Below, one piece after another: positions 47,551 to 59,479 of a stretch of DNA of 64,000 nt. Numbering within the stretch: the stretch's first letter is position 1; each line of letters starts with the position of its first letter. A program made the translations under genes and the position numbers. The notes under the pieces were generated by a model. It was not told the DNA's origin and did not search any database. It was given only the letters and a program-made list of their open reading frames with translations. Source of the stretch: Medicago truncatula (taxonomy: Eukaryota > Streptophyta > Magnoliopsida > Fabales > Fabaceae); contig NC_053045.1 in NCBI RefSeq assembly GCF_003473485.1, positions 64,047,994-64,111,993 on the forward strand, written 5' to 3'.

Positions 47551-49060
47551 TGGAGTAACCCTAATTGCCGTGTGTGTGAAGTAACCCTAATGGTCAATTA
47601 GGAATGAGAGATATATTACGGTATTAGAGCGGTCACTCATTTTCCCTATGTTATGATGATTGTGTAGGTTAGTTAGTTTCATCAAATGGTTCATATAATT
47701 TCAATTAAATTAATAAATGTTTTTTTTGACAAGATTAAATTAATAAATGTTGTATATTAATTATTTCAAATAAAAATAAATATTCCACAAATCCTAACTC
47801 ATGACAAAAATATTGAAACTGTACCGGAGGCGGGGTTCGAACTTTGACTCACCCGCTTATGTTTGTGAAATTCAATGGTTATTTAATATCTATCTATTAT
47901 AAACAATAACAATACCGTAAAATTCTTGTAAAAAAAAAATACCATAAAAAAAAACAATAGCAATACTTGAATTATCAAATTTTATATTTCAAGTGATTAT
48001 TTTTATGACATTTCATTGATAAGACCTTAAAATATCATTAGTTTAATAGTTTAACCGTTTAATCTTTATTAATTTGTCTATATCTTCAAAATAAAGATTC
48101 AATAGTTAAATTTTTAAGTTGATAATATTTGAATATTTAGCATTGATAAGTCATCTAGAATTTGCAATGTACAAATTTTTTAAAGGAATCAAAGTTGTAA
48201 GGAATATTTTAGAGAGGCTAAAATTAAAAGTTGATAGATTTCTATAGAACTTAAACATATTTAACCCTTTATTTTATCATAGAGAAATATTTTTCGTAGA
48301 TAAATATATGCGCGAAATTCGTTCCCACAAATATAAACACATAGAATCTAGAATGAACACGGTGCAAACATTTTAACATACTTTGAATAAAAATTAAAGG
48401 GTTAATATATGTTTATGAGAAATATATTTGTAAGACCACTTTATGACAACTTTTTGACAACCTTCTCTCTCATACTCACATTATACTCTTATTCTCTCTC
48501 TTCTTTTTTCTCTCTTCATTGTTTTTGACCAATGAAAAGAGAGAGAAAAGAAATTGTCACAAAAATTGTCTCAAATGGATGTTCAAATATCACTACTCTT
48601 TGAAGATTCTTACTTTTGGATTTTCATTAATTTTGACTGTACAAAATCTATGATATAACAGGGGTAAACTGAAATTCGCTGAAATTACAAGGGACGAGAT
48701 ATACTTTAAATTTTGAAATTTGATGCCATGAAAATCTAAAACTAAAAAATTTTTAAATTACATAGTTGAAATCTAAACAATTTTATTTTTAGAGGTAAAC
48801 CATAAACACTAATATTACACTAGTCTTTTACACATTAAGAAATTGATAAATATTTAATTAATTATTATTATATTCTTTTTATTTATAGTCACTTTTAAAC
48901 ATTTTTTTTTTTTAGGGTGGGGGTGGGGTAAAAATAGGTAGTTCCTCTAAGAAAAAGAAGGTAGTTGGTAATATGGTTGGCGGGTGTGATGTGTGTGTGT
49001 ATATATTACACACAGATAGACAAAACGAAATTGCGGCACTAATTTTCTTCGGAATGCTAT
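47551..49060. other. Gene-free stretch with MITE-like pieces
   Basis: A B-box-like word near 47835-47850 could be a decayed SINE. About 48417-48600 resembles the possible MITE at 20836. About 48385-48400 and 48250-48265 have end words of Mutator-type MITEs. No gene was found. Confidence 0.35.
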
Positions 49061-49074
49061 TTATTTTCTTCTTC

Positions 49075-50099
49075 TAGATTCGACTCCTCGTGTTGACAAG
49101 GTACGTAATCGATTTTTTCAGTTTGAATGAATTGATTTCGTAAAATTGATTCCAGTTAAAATTGAGTTGGAGTTAATGTGATTTATGTTTGGATACATTC
49201 ATGTAAAAGTGACTTGAACAATAAATTTGAGTGTGACGATCAATTCTAGAATCAGAAGCTACAATTTTTAGCCTCAAGTGGAATCAATTCTGAAGGCAAA
49301 ATCAATTATACTTTAGAGGAATCAAACATGCAAACAATTGAAAAAAATTTGTGGGTTCTTCACTGGTGAAAAAATGGTTTATAGGTATTTGCAGATAAGG
49401 GAAATGAGAAATCTTGCGAAAAAAGTAAGGTATAGAAGTTAATTTCCACTTCTATGAGAAGTTATTGGTTAAATACTTGTATTATTACAAGATTCTCTTG
49501 CTATTTCTTTTTCCATAAGTGTTTGTGGAGAAGTTTGCTCAAAGTGACTCAAAGTTTTTCCATAAGTGTTTGTGGCGAAGAAGTTTATTCAAAGTGACTC
49601 AAAGCAATATGTTTTACGTAGAGGAATTTCAAAAGAGGAAACAAATGCATACCTTAAATTGCGTGTAGAACACCATATATATGCCACTTAATTGATAAAT
49701 ACATCATTGATGGAGAAACCTGCATCATAATTCATTCCTCTTTTGTCATTCTCATTGAAAACTTGTGGCCTATTAGCTGGATTTTGTCTTTGTTTTTCAT
49801 ATCTAGCTAAAATTTGGTATTCATGAGGCGACACATAAATTGATTTGTGTCACGCTCAATAGCACACTCGTCTGTTCATGATCAACTTACTTGCCAGTTG
49901 TTTGCTTAAGGTTTCTGTCCTTTTTTCTTTACTGACATTGTTTTTTTTTTTTTTTTTTGAAGAAGCTTTACTGGCATTGTTATATATAGGATAGGATTTG
50001 GTGGAATCTATCTGCTCATATATCAGATTACATCCTCTTGGCTTATCTTGACCTGTTTCTAATTTTATAATCTCACAAGAAATCAAAAGGCTTATCACG
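49075..50099 (+). other. Leader and upstream region of the GMPP pseudogene
   Basis: TGTTGACAAG|GTACGTAATC at 49100/49101 looks like a 5'UTR donor, so the pseudogene probably kept its original leader intron. Within it, about 49508-49604 is a near-tandem duplication (CATAAGTGTTTGTGG and CAAAGTGACTCAAAG twice). About 49941-49966 is a T-run insertion flanked by TTTACTGACATTGT/TTTACTGGCATTGT. Confidence 0.45.
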
Positions 50100-51838
50100 A
50101 TGAAGGCTTTGATTCTAGTTGGGGGGGTTTGGAACTAGGTTGAGGCCATTGACTCTCAACTTCCCTAAACCTCTTGTTGATTTTGCCAACAAACCCATGA
50201 TTCTGCATCAGCTAAAGCTATTTAAAACTATTTTTGTTCCTACATGTCTTAAATCTTATATGTTATAGAATATATCAGGGATATGCTTTGTTGTTGAATG
50301 CTTTCATAATGCAACATATGATGCCTTTCTTTCTTCATATATAACAGGGATGTGTATTTTTAAAAAAATAAATAATATAACCAATCAGATTTGGACATTA
50401 GGAAAATCATATTTTTTATTTGTGCATGCATGAGCATGCCGCATGGATTTATGTGCATGTTTTATTTTTATTTCCCTTAATATGACAAAATACACTATCT
50501 TACTGATTTGCTATTTACATTTTAATTCCGTTGTGGTTCAGATAGAGGCTCTTAAGGCCACTGGAGTTACTGAAGTGGTATTGGCCATCAATTACCAACC
50601 AGAGGTAAGGAGGATCACACCTCTTTTTCAACATTGTTTTCGGTGTGCCAGAGTATCAAACCTAGGACACTAAGGTTGAAGGATAGATTTTCAACTAAGT
50701 GATTATACTTTATAGGATAACCAGCTCTTAAAACATTGTTTTAGTCAATGCTTCAAAAAGAATTTGCGGCAAAGTTTCTTCATTTTGACTTTTGTAACAC
50801 TTCCTGCTTCAGGTTATGTTGAATTTCTTGAAGAAGTTTGAAGCATAGCTTGGCATTAAGATTAGTTGTTCGCAAGAAACTGAACCATTAGGAACTGCAG
50901 GCCCTCTGGCTCTAGCTAGGGATAAGCTGATAGATGATTCTGGAGAGCCATTTTTTGTTCTCAACAGTGATGTTATCTGTGAGTACCCACTTAAACAAAT
51001 GATTGAATTCCACAAATCCCATGGAGGGGAGGCTTCCATAATGGTAACAAAGGTAAGGACTAAGGAAGTTAAAGAAAATATTTGCAAATATGCAAGACTA
51101 TATATTATATATATATAATATACTAGTCAGATCATCCAATCATATAATTTTTCATCTACTTGTGCAGGTTGATGAGCCATCAAAATATGGTGTGGCTGTG
51201 TTGGAGGAAACAGCAGGGCAGGTTGAGAAATTTGTTGAAAAACCTAAAACTTTGTTGGTAACAAAATCAATGCTGGAATTTACCTATTGAACCCCTCTGT
51301 TTTGGATCGGATTGAACTGAGGCCCACTTCTATCGAAAAAGAAATTTTTCCCAAGATTGCTGCAGAGAAAAAGCTATATGCAATGCTCCTGCCTGGATTC
51401 TGGATGGACATCGGACAACCTAGGGACTATATCACTGGCTTGAGGCTTTACCTGGACTCACTTAGGAACAGGTCATCTTCTAAGTTGGCCAGTGGCTCTA
51501 ACATTGTGGGGAATGTCATTGTGGATGAAACAGCAAAAATCAGTGAGGGATGTCTCATTGGACCTGATGTCGCTATCGGTCCTGACTGCATTGTTGAGCC
51601 TGGTGTGAGGCTCTCGCGCTGCACAGTAATGCGAGGAGTCCGGATTAAGAAACATGCTTGCATATCCCACAGTATTATTGGGTGGCATTCCTCTGTTGGG
51701 CAATGGGCTCGAGTGGAGAATATGACTATCCTTGGAGAAGATGTACATGTCTGTGATGAGATTTACAGCAATGGTGGTGTGGTTTTGCCCCATAAGGAGA
51801 TTAAGTCGAATATTCTGAAGCCAGAGATTGTCATGTAA
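50100..51838 (+). pseudogene. GDP-mannose pyrophosphorylase (VTC1/CYT1-like) pseudogene
   Basis: The intact enzyme joins mannose-1-phosphate and GTP to GDP-mannose, feeding ascorbate and cell-wall synthesis. Exons can be laid out at 50100-50211, 50542-50604, 50813-51052 and 51168-51838. Motifs include [52 protein letters not shown] and the left-handed-helix repeats IVDETAKISEGCLIGPDVAI to the terminal ILKPEIVM. Four lesions are visible: a seventh G in the run at 50121-50127 shifts the nucleotide-binding loop and hits a stop; the exon 1 donor is CT rather than GT (50212-50213); TAG at 50846-50848 replaces a lysine-type codon after KKFEA; and one base is missing near 51250. Exon 4 is then open to the normal stop. 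Retained introns mean a duplicated gene copy, not a retroposed one. Confidence 0.92.
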
Positions 51839-52156
51839 GGTCAATGTTGCTTGGCATGTGGTGAGGAGGTAGTAATTTATTGAGTGGTGAGGAAATATGT
51901 TTGTTTTCATTTTATTTTTTCTTCACCCCATTGCCTTTCTCCCTGCAGTGTTCAAGTCAGTTTTTGGATTAGATTGAGTGATGACACTACAATGTTGAAA
52001 GGTCATAATCTTTGTATAAATTTGGTCTTCTGTGCAAAAGTTGTGTAATTTTAATTTTTGTACAGAAATACATTATCAATTAGTTGGTTCTATTAAATCT
52101 TTACAATTCATTAATTGAGCAATCTAATTTAATTCATGAATGGTTGTTTTATACAC
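51839..52156. other. 3' region of the GMPP pseudogene
   Basis: It resembles a retained 3'UTR. No further coding signal was seen before the eIF3g relic. Confidence 0.4.
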
Positions 52157-52350
52157 GATGACCGATCTTTCCGGCCTTTTGGTGTTGTGACGGGTGCCAA
52201 TGTTGCTATTGATCACAAGACTGGATTGAGTAGGGGTTTTGGCTTTGTCATTTGTTAGCAGAGAAGATGCTCAGAGGGCTATTAACAAACTCAATGGGTA
52301 TTGCTTCAAGAATCTCTTCAATATGTTTTAAGGGCGACCCAAAGAACAAC
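52157..52350 (+). pseudogene. eIF3 subunit G RRM fragment
   Basis: The frame reads RPFGVVTGANVAIDHKTGLS, RGFGFV, then after a small deletion near 52250 SREDAQRAINKLNGY and a decayed LILRVEW-like end. These are the RNP2/RNP1 core and last helix of the RNA-recognition motif at the end of eIF3g. Only this C-terminal domain is present, with no intron visible, so it may be a truncated processed copy or part of a shuffled segment. Confidence 0.8.
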
Positions 52351-53660
52351 CTAAGTATAAATATTGGCTGCTTTTGAGTATTTTTTTTATTGCCCCCCTT
52401 TTTCTTCTTTGAATATTTGTAGCAATAATCTGAGTTCTGGACCATTTGTTTACTGTACCTATGTGTTTATGTTAAATGACAGTTTACTCTTTCGAAGAAA
52501 TGTGTGAGAAGATGCATGATATGAAACTTTGAGTTTTTGTTTTTTTACCTCAATTCTGTGTTGCTTGCTACTTTACTAAGGACTTGACTTTTTCTTGAAT
52601 GGAAAATATTAGTACATGATCATTAAGGATGGTTTGATTCGCAAAGCACTAATAAGTGATACATTATAGTCTAGGATAGACAGGAGAGAGACAGTCTTTT
52701 GAGTTGAGGGGATAAGAGTTCATGTTTTTGTCCGGTCTTTTGCTACCTCTTTTTTGATTTCACGACAGTTTCTAAATCAAACGGGGTATAAAAAGGTTAT
52801 GTCCAATTCTATGTTCTTTTAGCAAATCAAACATACTCTAATATTATGTTGATGAAGGTGTGATGAAACTTTTGATCACTTTAAAGAGTTCACCCCACAT
52901 TCAACTTAAGAGACTTGTATATTTGGTTCACCAAAAGCCTAATGTTGGCAGAACCAATCAATACAGAACTTATCGAACCAATAACTGAGTTCAAAGGTAG
53001 ACCTCAATACATATAGAACCAACAAAACCATGATTAGATGAACCAAATAAAGAACAATCAAATTTGGAATATTGATGACCCTGTAACTTGAAAGGCTTCT
53101 TGAAACACTTCAAATTAGGAAAGAAGTCATATGAAAAGATGAAATAATGAACAAAGAAAATCGATTACCATAATAAGAATCTTATTAGTGATGATGGGAC
53201 AAAGACCTACATAGCAAGTATTTATTAATTATTAGTACTATACTACCCTTTACAAGTATAGGTAACCCTGCTTATGAATCATAGCATACACACCATATGC
53301 CATTCTGATCATGAGAACTTCAACAATGACAATCCAAAAGGATCAAAAACTGCTAAGAAACTTTTGAAGATGTATGAGACTGATAGGTCGCAACTTTTCT
53401 TAATACTCGATGCTAACGTACACCAATAATGAAGTACCAAAATTAGACAAACACAACAACTTCACGAGGAGCACTGCTAAGTAGAAAACTACTAAGCACT
53501 AATGTTCAAATGCATCGCTTTTTAATTTAACATGTGCAGGTAGAGAACCTAATTATGATTTCCATTACTAGGGACAAATACTTAATAAGGCTAGAGCTAA
53601 TTTAGTTTGTACCGTTATCATTTGTCTTTCAACTTTAATGCTTGAAAGACAATCCTCGCG
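52351..53660. other. Gene-free stretch
   Basis: No gene or clear transposon was recognised. Confidence 0.4.
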
Positions 53661-53663
53661 AAC

Positions 53664-54043
53664 TCTCAAATTATTGAAAATCCGCGTCGAAGTTCCAAGA
53701 GCAATGGTGAGAAGTCCAAAAGAAATTCCCAACTTGTCGCTGCGAGAAGCTTATGTAGTTTATTTCTCTTATTCATCGAAATTTGCATGGTTGAAGTTAT
53801 TAATGGCTCATATCCTGCCAAGTATATTATTCGACGTTTCAAATATCTCGAAGGATTTTGGTTGTGAATTATCTCCAGAAAAAAATCATGAAGTTCACGA
53901 TCAACTTCAGTTGAGCTACATCCTAAGACTTTCTGAATATTTGAATAATTCATCCTCTTTCTATGAGGTTCATGAATAACACTGTCCAATTTAGCCAGTT
54001 GCATTTCATCAAATAGCCTCAATGCCTCCCTAGAATGGTTCTT
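53664..54043 (-). CDS. Unidentified open frame, possible gene relic
   Basis: A minus-strand frame is open for about 125 codons between a stop near 54044 and the TGA at 53663-53665. It reads KNHSREALRLFDEMQLAKLD, then HEPHRKRMNYSNIQKVLG, FLEIIHNQNPSRYLKRRI and ending LLLELRRGFSII. The charge pattern and helix-like spacing look protein-coding, more so than the opposite strand, but I do not recognise a family. The first in-frame ATG is only the one in FDEM. It could be an exon of a larger gene or a relic. Confidence 0.35.
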
Positions 54044-54049
54044 TTATTT

Positions 54050-54530
54050 ATGAGTTGTGTCTCCCTAGATTATAAGTGTTTATCGGGATATTGTTTAATG
54101 TATAGACCTAATTGCTTTTTTTACTTGGAGATAAACTAATTAAGGTTTAATCAATAGATATGCCTATTAAATTTATGCATCCACTATATGTATGAATATA
54201 TATGTGCATGCATGGAAGTTCCTATGGCAAAGAAAAAACAAAATCAAAGTTGATGTATCAATGAGAAAAACAGCTTCAAACCATGGCACCACTTTTCTAT
54301 GATCAATTTGATTTGGAAAGAAGCATACACAAAGGGACACTTTCCAATCATATTCAAAACTACCCCCCAATAATGCGCTTAGATGTGCATCATGAGCTGT
54401 GAAAACTTTAAACAACTAGTCGTTTGATGCAAAATTGTCATTGCCAATTAGCTAGGTTTTTGTATAGAGAGTTCAAGCGTGTGAACGATTAAGAGACTAT
54501 AGATAAGTTAAATGAATGATATATAACAAA
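54050..54530. other. Gene-free stretch
   Basis: AT-rich. No supported feature was found. Confidence 0.4.
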
Positions 54531-54740
54531 TGTGTTGGGTCACTGGGAGCTTGGGGGACCGTCCACATCGAGGCTAGAACAACTGTACAAGTAAGAGAGA
54601 CACCACACTCTTACCCAAAACTTTAAGGCAATGGGTTTATGGGTCCTCTTACTTATAAGGTGTTCAACCCTTACTATTTTATCCGATGTAGGACATATAA
54701 CTCACACTTGCAAACCAACAAAATGCACCTATTGTAGATA
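54531..54740. repeat. Legume repeat, possible decayed LTR
   Basis: GTGTTGGGTCACTGGGAGCT at the left, then TATAAGGTGTTCAACCC and ATCCGATGTAGGACAT further on, look like the promoter part of a retrotransposon LTR. No partner LTR is seen, and the LINE tail starts directly after it. Confidence 0.35.
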
Positions 54741-55135
54741 GAAGATCGACACTTAGGTCCGCAGATGTTATGGTCTACGGATGGGTTGGAGGAAAACATG
54801 AATGTCTGAATTTAACCGGGGTTTCACCCCTTGTGGGTTTAAGGGTCAGGGCTTTTACGGTAGGACAGTCAGCCCTAAAAGTTGCGTCAAACAAAGTGGC
54901 CAAACATGAGAAAGTTTGTTCTAACAATCAACATGCTTTTATACCATTTGCTTTTGACACTTTCGACTTCCTAGCATCAGGTTGTTGACCTTCTACATAG
55001 AGTCCAAAGGGTTATACATAACAATATTATGTCTCCTAGGTCCGTGAATGTTGTGTTTACGATGATTGATTTTGCCATCCAAAAAAGTCTAGCGACGCAG
55101 TTTGTTGTCCGCTTGCCTCCTATTCATGTGCAAGT
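54741..55135 (+). pseudogene. RTE-like LINE C-terminal remnant
   Basis: The frame reads RSADVMVYGWVGGKHECLNL, then LTGVSPLVGLRVRAF, KVAKHEKVCSNNQHAF and IPFAFDTFDFLASG. After a frame change it continues VDLLHRVQRVIHNNIMSPRS and AIQKSLATQFVVRLPPIHV. This is the C-terminal domain that follows the reverse transcriptase in plant LINE polyproteins usually annotated as RT- or auxilin-like proteins. One frame break near 54985 and the absence of the RT make it a 5'-truncated relic. Confidence 0.75.
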
Positions 55136-56520
55136 AATATTGATATTAAATTACTTAACCTCTTTTGAATTTCTAAAAAAAAAAAATCTCTTTTGAAAAA
55201 GTAGCCAAGTACCTTTTTCTTTATTGGGCATAGCAAAGTACTAGGGACTGTTCTAGATAACTCAATGTGTACATACATATACGGCGCCGTTTAAGGTACA
55301 CGACCCTTATGGGTCTTGCATGGTGCATGACATGCTTTTATAAGTTTATTTTTTATTTTTTATGTTGGTCTTATAACTTACATGTGTAGGTCAACCCAGT
55401 ATTAGTTACCTGTTGTTGCAGGTAATCAGTATTATATTAATCACATATACAAATTGAGTGCTGAGGTTATTTTGGGTAGTTCAAAAGTAATACCTTTCCT
55501 CTTTTCCTTGCCTTTATTGAAACGAGAAGAACATCTTCCTTCACAATTTCTTCATAACTAAACAAATTTTAATTTAACATGGACTAAAAACACTAACGGA
55601 AAATTTTGTAGGGACTAAAAAGTGTGATTTATTTGTATAAGGACTAAAATCAAAACTGCAGATATTTATAGGGACCAAAAACTTAATTAACCCTAATATT
55701 AGTGATTAAAAATTGCTATCACACATGATTTGATTATTGGTAGCTCTAATACATTATTAACTGTTTATAAGATATTTTAGATTGATTAGTCATTAAACAT
55801 TCTTTCATCGTGATGCATCCAAATAAGTGTTTTTGTGTCCTGCTGTGGCATTGGAGTTATGTTTGAAAAAATAATAATAAACGTTGATATAAGGTAAATT
55901 AGTAGTATATTCAAATTTGACTTTTTCATATTCCAAGGTAAATAAACGTAAAAAAAAAAAAAAAAAAAAGGTAAATTAGTAGTATTAATTAGGGTTATGT
56001 TTGAAAAAATAAAATAAATGCATCTAATATTAATTAGTAGTATTAATTAGGGTTATGTTTGGAGTACATCATCCGGTCACTATTATAAGCAAAACCTAAC
56101 ATTTTAGATTCATTCATTAAATGATGTATATAGTTGACAATAACACCATTTACGTAAATTGTTTGCAAAATCATTTAAGTTATTAAAGATTAAAATATAC
56201 TATCCTAGTGGGTCAACCTGTCAAGAAATCTGTGCCATTCAAAATGTTCTTTCTAAATCCAATGGCTCACAACCAATTTACAAACTAAAAAAATAAAATA
56301 AAATTGTAGTCTCTTATGGTAGGAGACCCATTAAGGTCGCCTACCGTAGCCGGAGCCAGGCGCCGTTTAAGGTACATGACCCTTATGGGTCTTGCATGGT
56401 GCATGACATGCTTTTACAAGTTTTTTTTTTTTTTTTTTTTGTATGTTGGTCTTATAACTTGCATGTGTAGGTCAACCCAGTATTAATTACCTGTTGTTGC
56501 AGGTAATCAGTATTATATTA

Positions 56521-56794
56521 CTCCATCCGTTCCTTTTTAAGTGTTATTTTTGGAGAAATTTTTTGTTTCTATTTAACTGTCACTTTCAAAGTTCAATGCA
56601 ACAATAAATGTTGTTTTACCAACATTACCCTTAGTTATTTATTATGGAGAGAGAAATACATGAAATAAGATATTAAATGACTAAGGCTATTATAGTAAAA
56701 GTATGAATTATTGTATAAGAAAAAGTAACATTTATTGAGTGTCTTGATTTGTGTAAAATATCAAAAAGTGACAGTTAAAAAGGAACGGAGGTAG
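56521..56794. mobile_element. Stowaway-like MITE with preserved empty site
   Basis: Ends CTCCATCCGTTCCTTTTTAA and TTAAAAAGGAACGGAGGTAG are inverted repeats flanked by TA (56519-56520, 56795-56796). The same place in copy 1 of the tandem duplication, near 55435-55441, reads ATATTA|ATCACAT with a single TA, so the pre-insertion site is visible in the same window. Confidence 0.93.
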
Positions 56795-57420
56795 TAATCA
56801 CATATACAAATTGAGTGCTGAGGTTATTTTGGGTAGTTCAAAAGTAATACCTTTCCTCTTTTCGTTGTCTTTACTTAAACGAGAAGAACATCTTCCTTCA
56901 CAATTTCTTCATAACTAAACAAATTTTAATTTAACAACGACTAAAAACATTAACAGAAAATTTTGTAGGGACTAAAAAGTGTGATTTATTTTTATAAGGA
57001 CTAAAAACAAAACTGCAGATATTTATAGGAACCAAAAACTTAATTAACCCTATATTAGTGATTAAAAATTGTTATTACACATGATTTGATTATTGGTAGC
57101 TCTCATACGTTATTAACTGTTTAGAAGATATTTTAGATTGATTAGTCATTGAACATTCTTTCATCGTGATGTATCAAAATAAGTGTTTTTGTGTCCTGTT
57201 GTGGCATTGGAGTTATGTTTGAAAAAAATAATAATAAACGTTGATATAAGGTAAATTAGTAATATATTCAAATTTGACTTTTTCATATTCCAAGGTAAAT
57301 AAACGTAAAAAAAAAGGTAAATTAGTAGTATTAATTAGGGTTATGTTTGAAAAAATAATAATAAATGCATCTAGTATTAATTAGTAGTATTAATTAGGGT
57401 TATGTTTGGAGTACATCCTC

Positions 57421-57553
57421 CGGTCACTATTATAAGCAAAAACATAATTTTAGATTCATTCATTAAATGATGTATATCGTCTTTATTATCGACCACATAC
57501 ATCATTTAATGAATGAATCTAAAATATTGATTTTTGCTTATAATAGTGACCGT
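57421..57553. repeat. Near-perfect hairpin, MITE-like
   Basis: GGTCACTATTATAAGCAAAA and TTAGATTCATTCATTAAATG on the left are inverted on the right as CATTTAATGAATGAATCTAA and TTTTGCTTATAATAGTGACC, with a loop of about 20 bases. In copy 1 of the tandem duplication only the left arm remains (near 56078-56130). Confidence 0.85.
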
Positions 57554-58145
57554 ATGGTGTATTCAGGAACAATTTTTTTTTCTCAATAGGTGCTTAGAAT
57601 TAGGGACAAAGAGAGTATTATGTTTTTTGAGGGAACAGAGGGAGTAGTATGTTGTTAGCCGTAATCCTATTTAATTCAAATATTCGTATGTTTTCTATTA
57701 TTGTCTTTTGCGTTAAAAATTTAATTATAATACAAAATCATGTCTCAATTAGTCAAATTAACTAACCCTTTAATAAACATCCCCACCCAAAAATTCAATA
57801 GGCAAAAATATGAAATTAATTTTTTGTTTAAAGGGTTCGTGAAGCAAAGATTTTCCTGGGAACATATACACAAGAAAACCATATGCGCAACAAAATCATT
57901 TACTTAAATTGACAATAACACCCTTTACATAAATTGTTTGCAAAATCATTTAAGTTATTAAATATCAACTTTAAAGATTAAAATATATACTATCCTAATG
58001 AGTCAACCTGCCAAGAAATCAGTGTCATTTAAAATGTTCTTTCTAAATCCAATGGCTCATAACCAATTTACAAACCAAAAAAAATAAAAAATTGTAGTCT
58101 TTTATGGTAGGAGATCCATTAAAATCGCCTACCGTAGCCAGAGCC

Positions 58146-59053
58146 TAACTTAATGTTCAATGAAAACATAATACTACTACAGTGGTATTTTTAGTGCACG
58201 CCTGACCTATGTTTGAGTCCAATAAAAATCTCAATCAGTCAACACGTGTTTCAAATTTGAAACACTTAGTAGACAAAATAATAGCAAAAATAAAGGTATG
58301 CTGCATAAAAGAAAGTACATAACATAACATCCAATCTAATTGCATTAGTGGTATCTGCAGCTTTCATTTTTGCATGCCATTCACATCCAAATACTTAGGA
58401 CAAAGAACATGCATAGATACTAAGATAGAGAGAGAGGAAAGAATGTTGGTATGTTTGTCTTCGTCCTATATAGTTGTTGGATCAAAGGATTTTCACTTGC
58501 CAAGGTTATTCCTCCATCCTTCTAATAACCCTTTTATCTTTTGCTTTTTATTTACACTGCCCCCAATTTCCCCTTCTCCCTAAGTCCCAACAATAGGAAA
58601 AAGTTAAAAAGAATATTAGAAATAAATGAATAAAATATAAAAGGAAAGGAAAATATAAATTATGTACCGGTAAATGATTATATGATACCAAACAAGAAAA
58701 ATAACTTTTAAAAGAAGCGATTTTACATTGATATGAACACTTTTTACATTCAAAAATTAAATGTAAAACTTGTAAGACAATATTACTATATTAAATTTTT
58801 TAACATGCGCCTTTATAACAGATGTTATCATTCATCTCTTTGTATAACCAAATTTAAACAACATTTAAGATGTTATTATGACGTGATTAAACCATAATTA
58901 TATGAACACCTAAATTGTGGTTATTAACGTCTAAATTTAGCGTGGATGAAGTTATGTTGGTGGTTAATGAATTTTAACACCTAGTATACCTACCTATTAA
59001 ACATAATTACTAACAACTTATTTGAATTATGATAACTAACCACTTAACAAGTA
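58146..59053. other. Gene-free stretch
   Basis: AT-rich. No gene or repeat with definable ends was recognised. Confidence 0.4.
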
Positions 59054-59376
59054 CCCTCCCTCCGTCCTAATTTATAAGTAAAAAACACTAATTCATACTT
59101 ATTAAGAAAACTAACACTTAGTGATTTGAGGTATAAGTTTTTGTGTTCTCCTTGAAATAAGTTTCATGGAAAAATGTAAAAATAATTCTCATTGGTTAAA
59201 AATTATGGAGAAGATAAAAAGGAGAACAAATTAAATACAACTTGCATTTAATTTTACATTGGAAAAGATGATTTGTTTGAAAAAACATAAAAATATCATA
59301 AAAGTTGGTCTTTTTTGCTTATATTTTAAGACAAAGAAAATGAGATTTTTTTGCTTATATTTTAGGACGGAGGGAG
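59054..59376. mobile_element. Stowaway-like MITE, ~323 bp
   Basis: Ends CCCTCCCTCCGTCCTAATTT and TATTTTAGGACGGAGGGAG are inverted and flanked by TA (59052-59053 and 59377-59378). There is no coding capacity. Confidence 0.8.
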
Positions 59377-59479
59377 TACTTTTCTAGTCTTAAATATAAG
59401 ACGATTTTTTTTTTTAAGATTTATTAAATAATTGATTGTATCTAATCTAAAATATAAATAAAAAACATCATTTATTTAA

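Larger units (their letters stand above)
55283..58145. repeat. ~1.1-kb tandem duplication
   Basis: Copy 1 (55283-56358) and copy 2 (56359-58145) both begin GGCGCCGTTTAAGGTAC and both end with CGCCTACCGTAGCC(A/G)GAGCC. They align over nearly all of copy 1 at high identity. Copy 2 is longer because it carries a Stowaway-like MITE (56521-56794) and about 440 bp after 57478 that copy 1 lacks. Neither copy codes for protein. The middle includes GGGACTAAAAA and GGGACCAAAAACTTAATTAA, the inner end of a Mutator-type MITE. Confidence 0.9.

Noticed and set aside
53638-53979. Plus-strand 113-residue frame
   Set aside because: It overlaps the minus-strand frame at 53664-54043, which has a more protein-like composition. 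Neither is certain.
55283-58145. The two long repeats as LTRs of a retrotransposon
   Set aside because: They are directly adjacent with no internal region, lack TG...CA ends, and have no primer-binding site between them.
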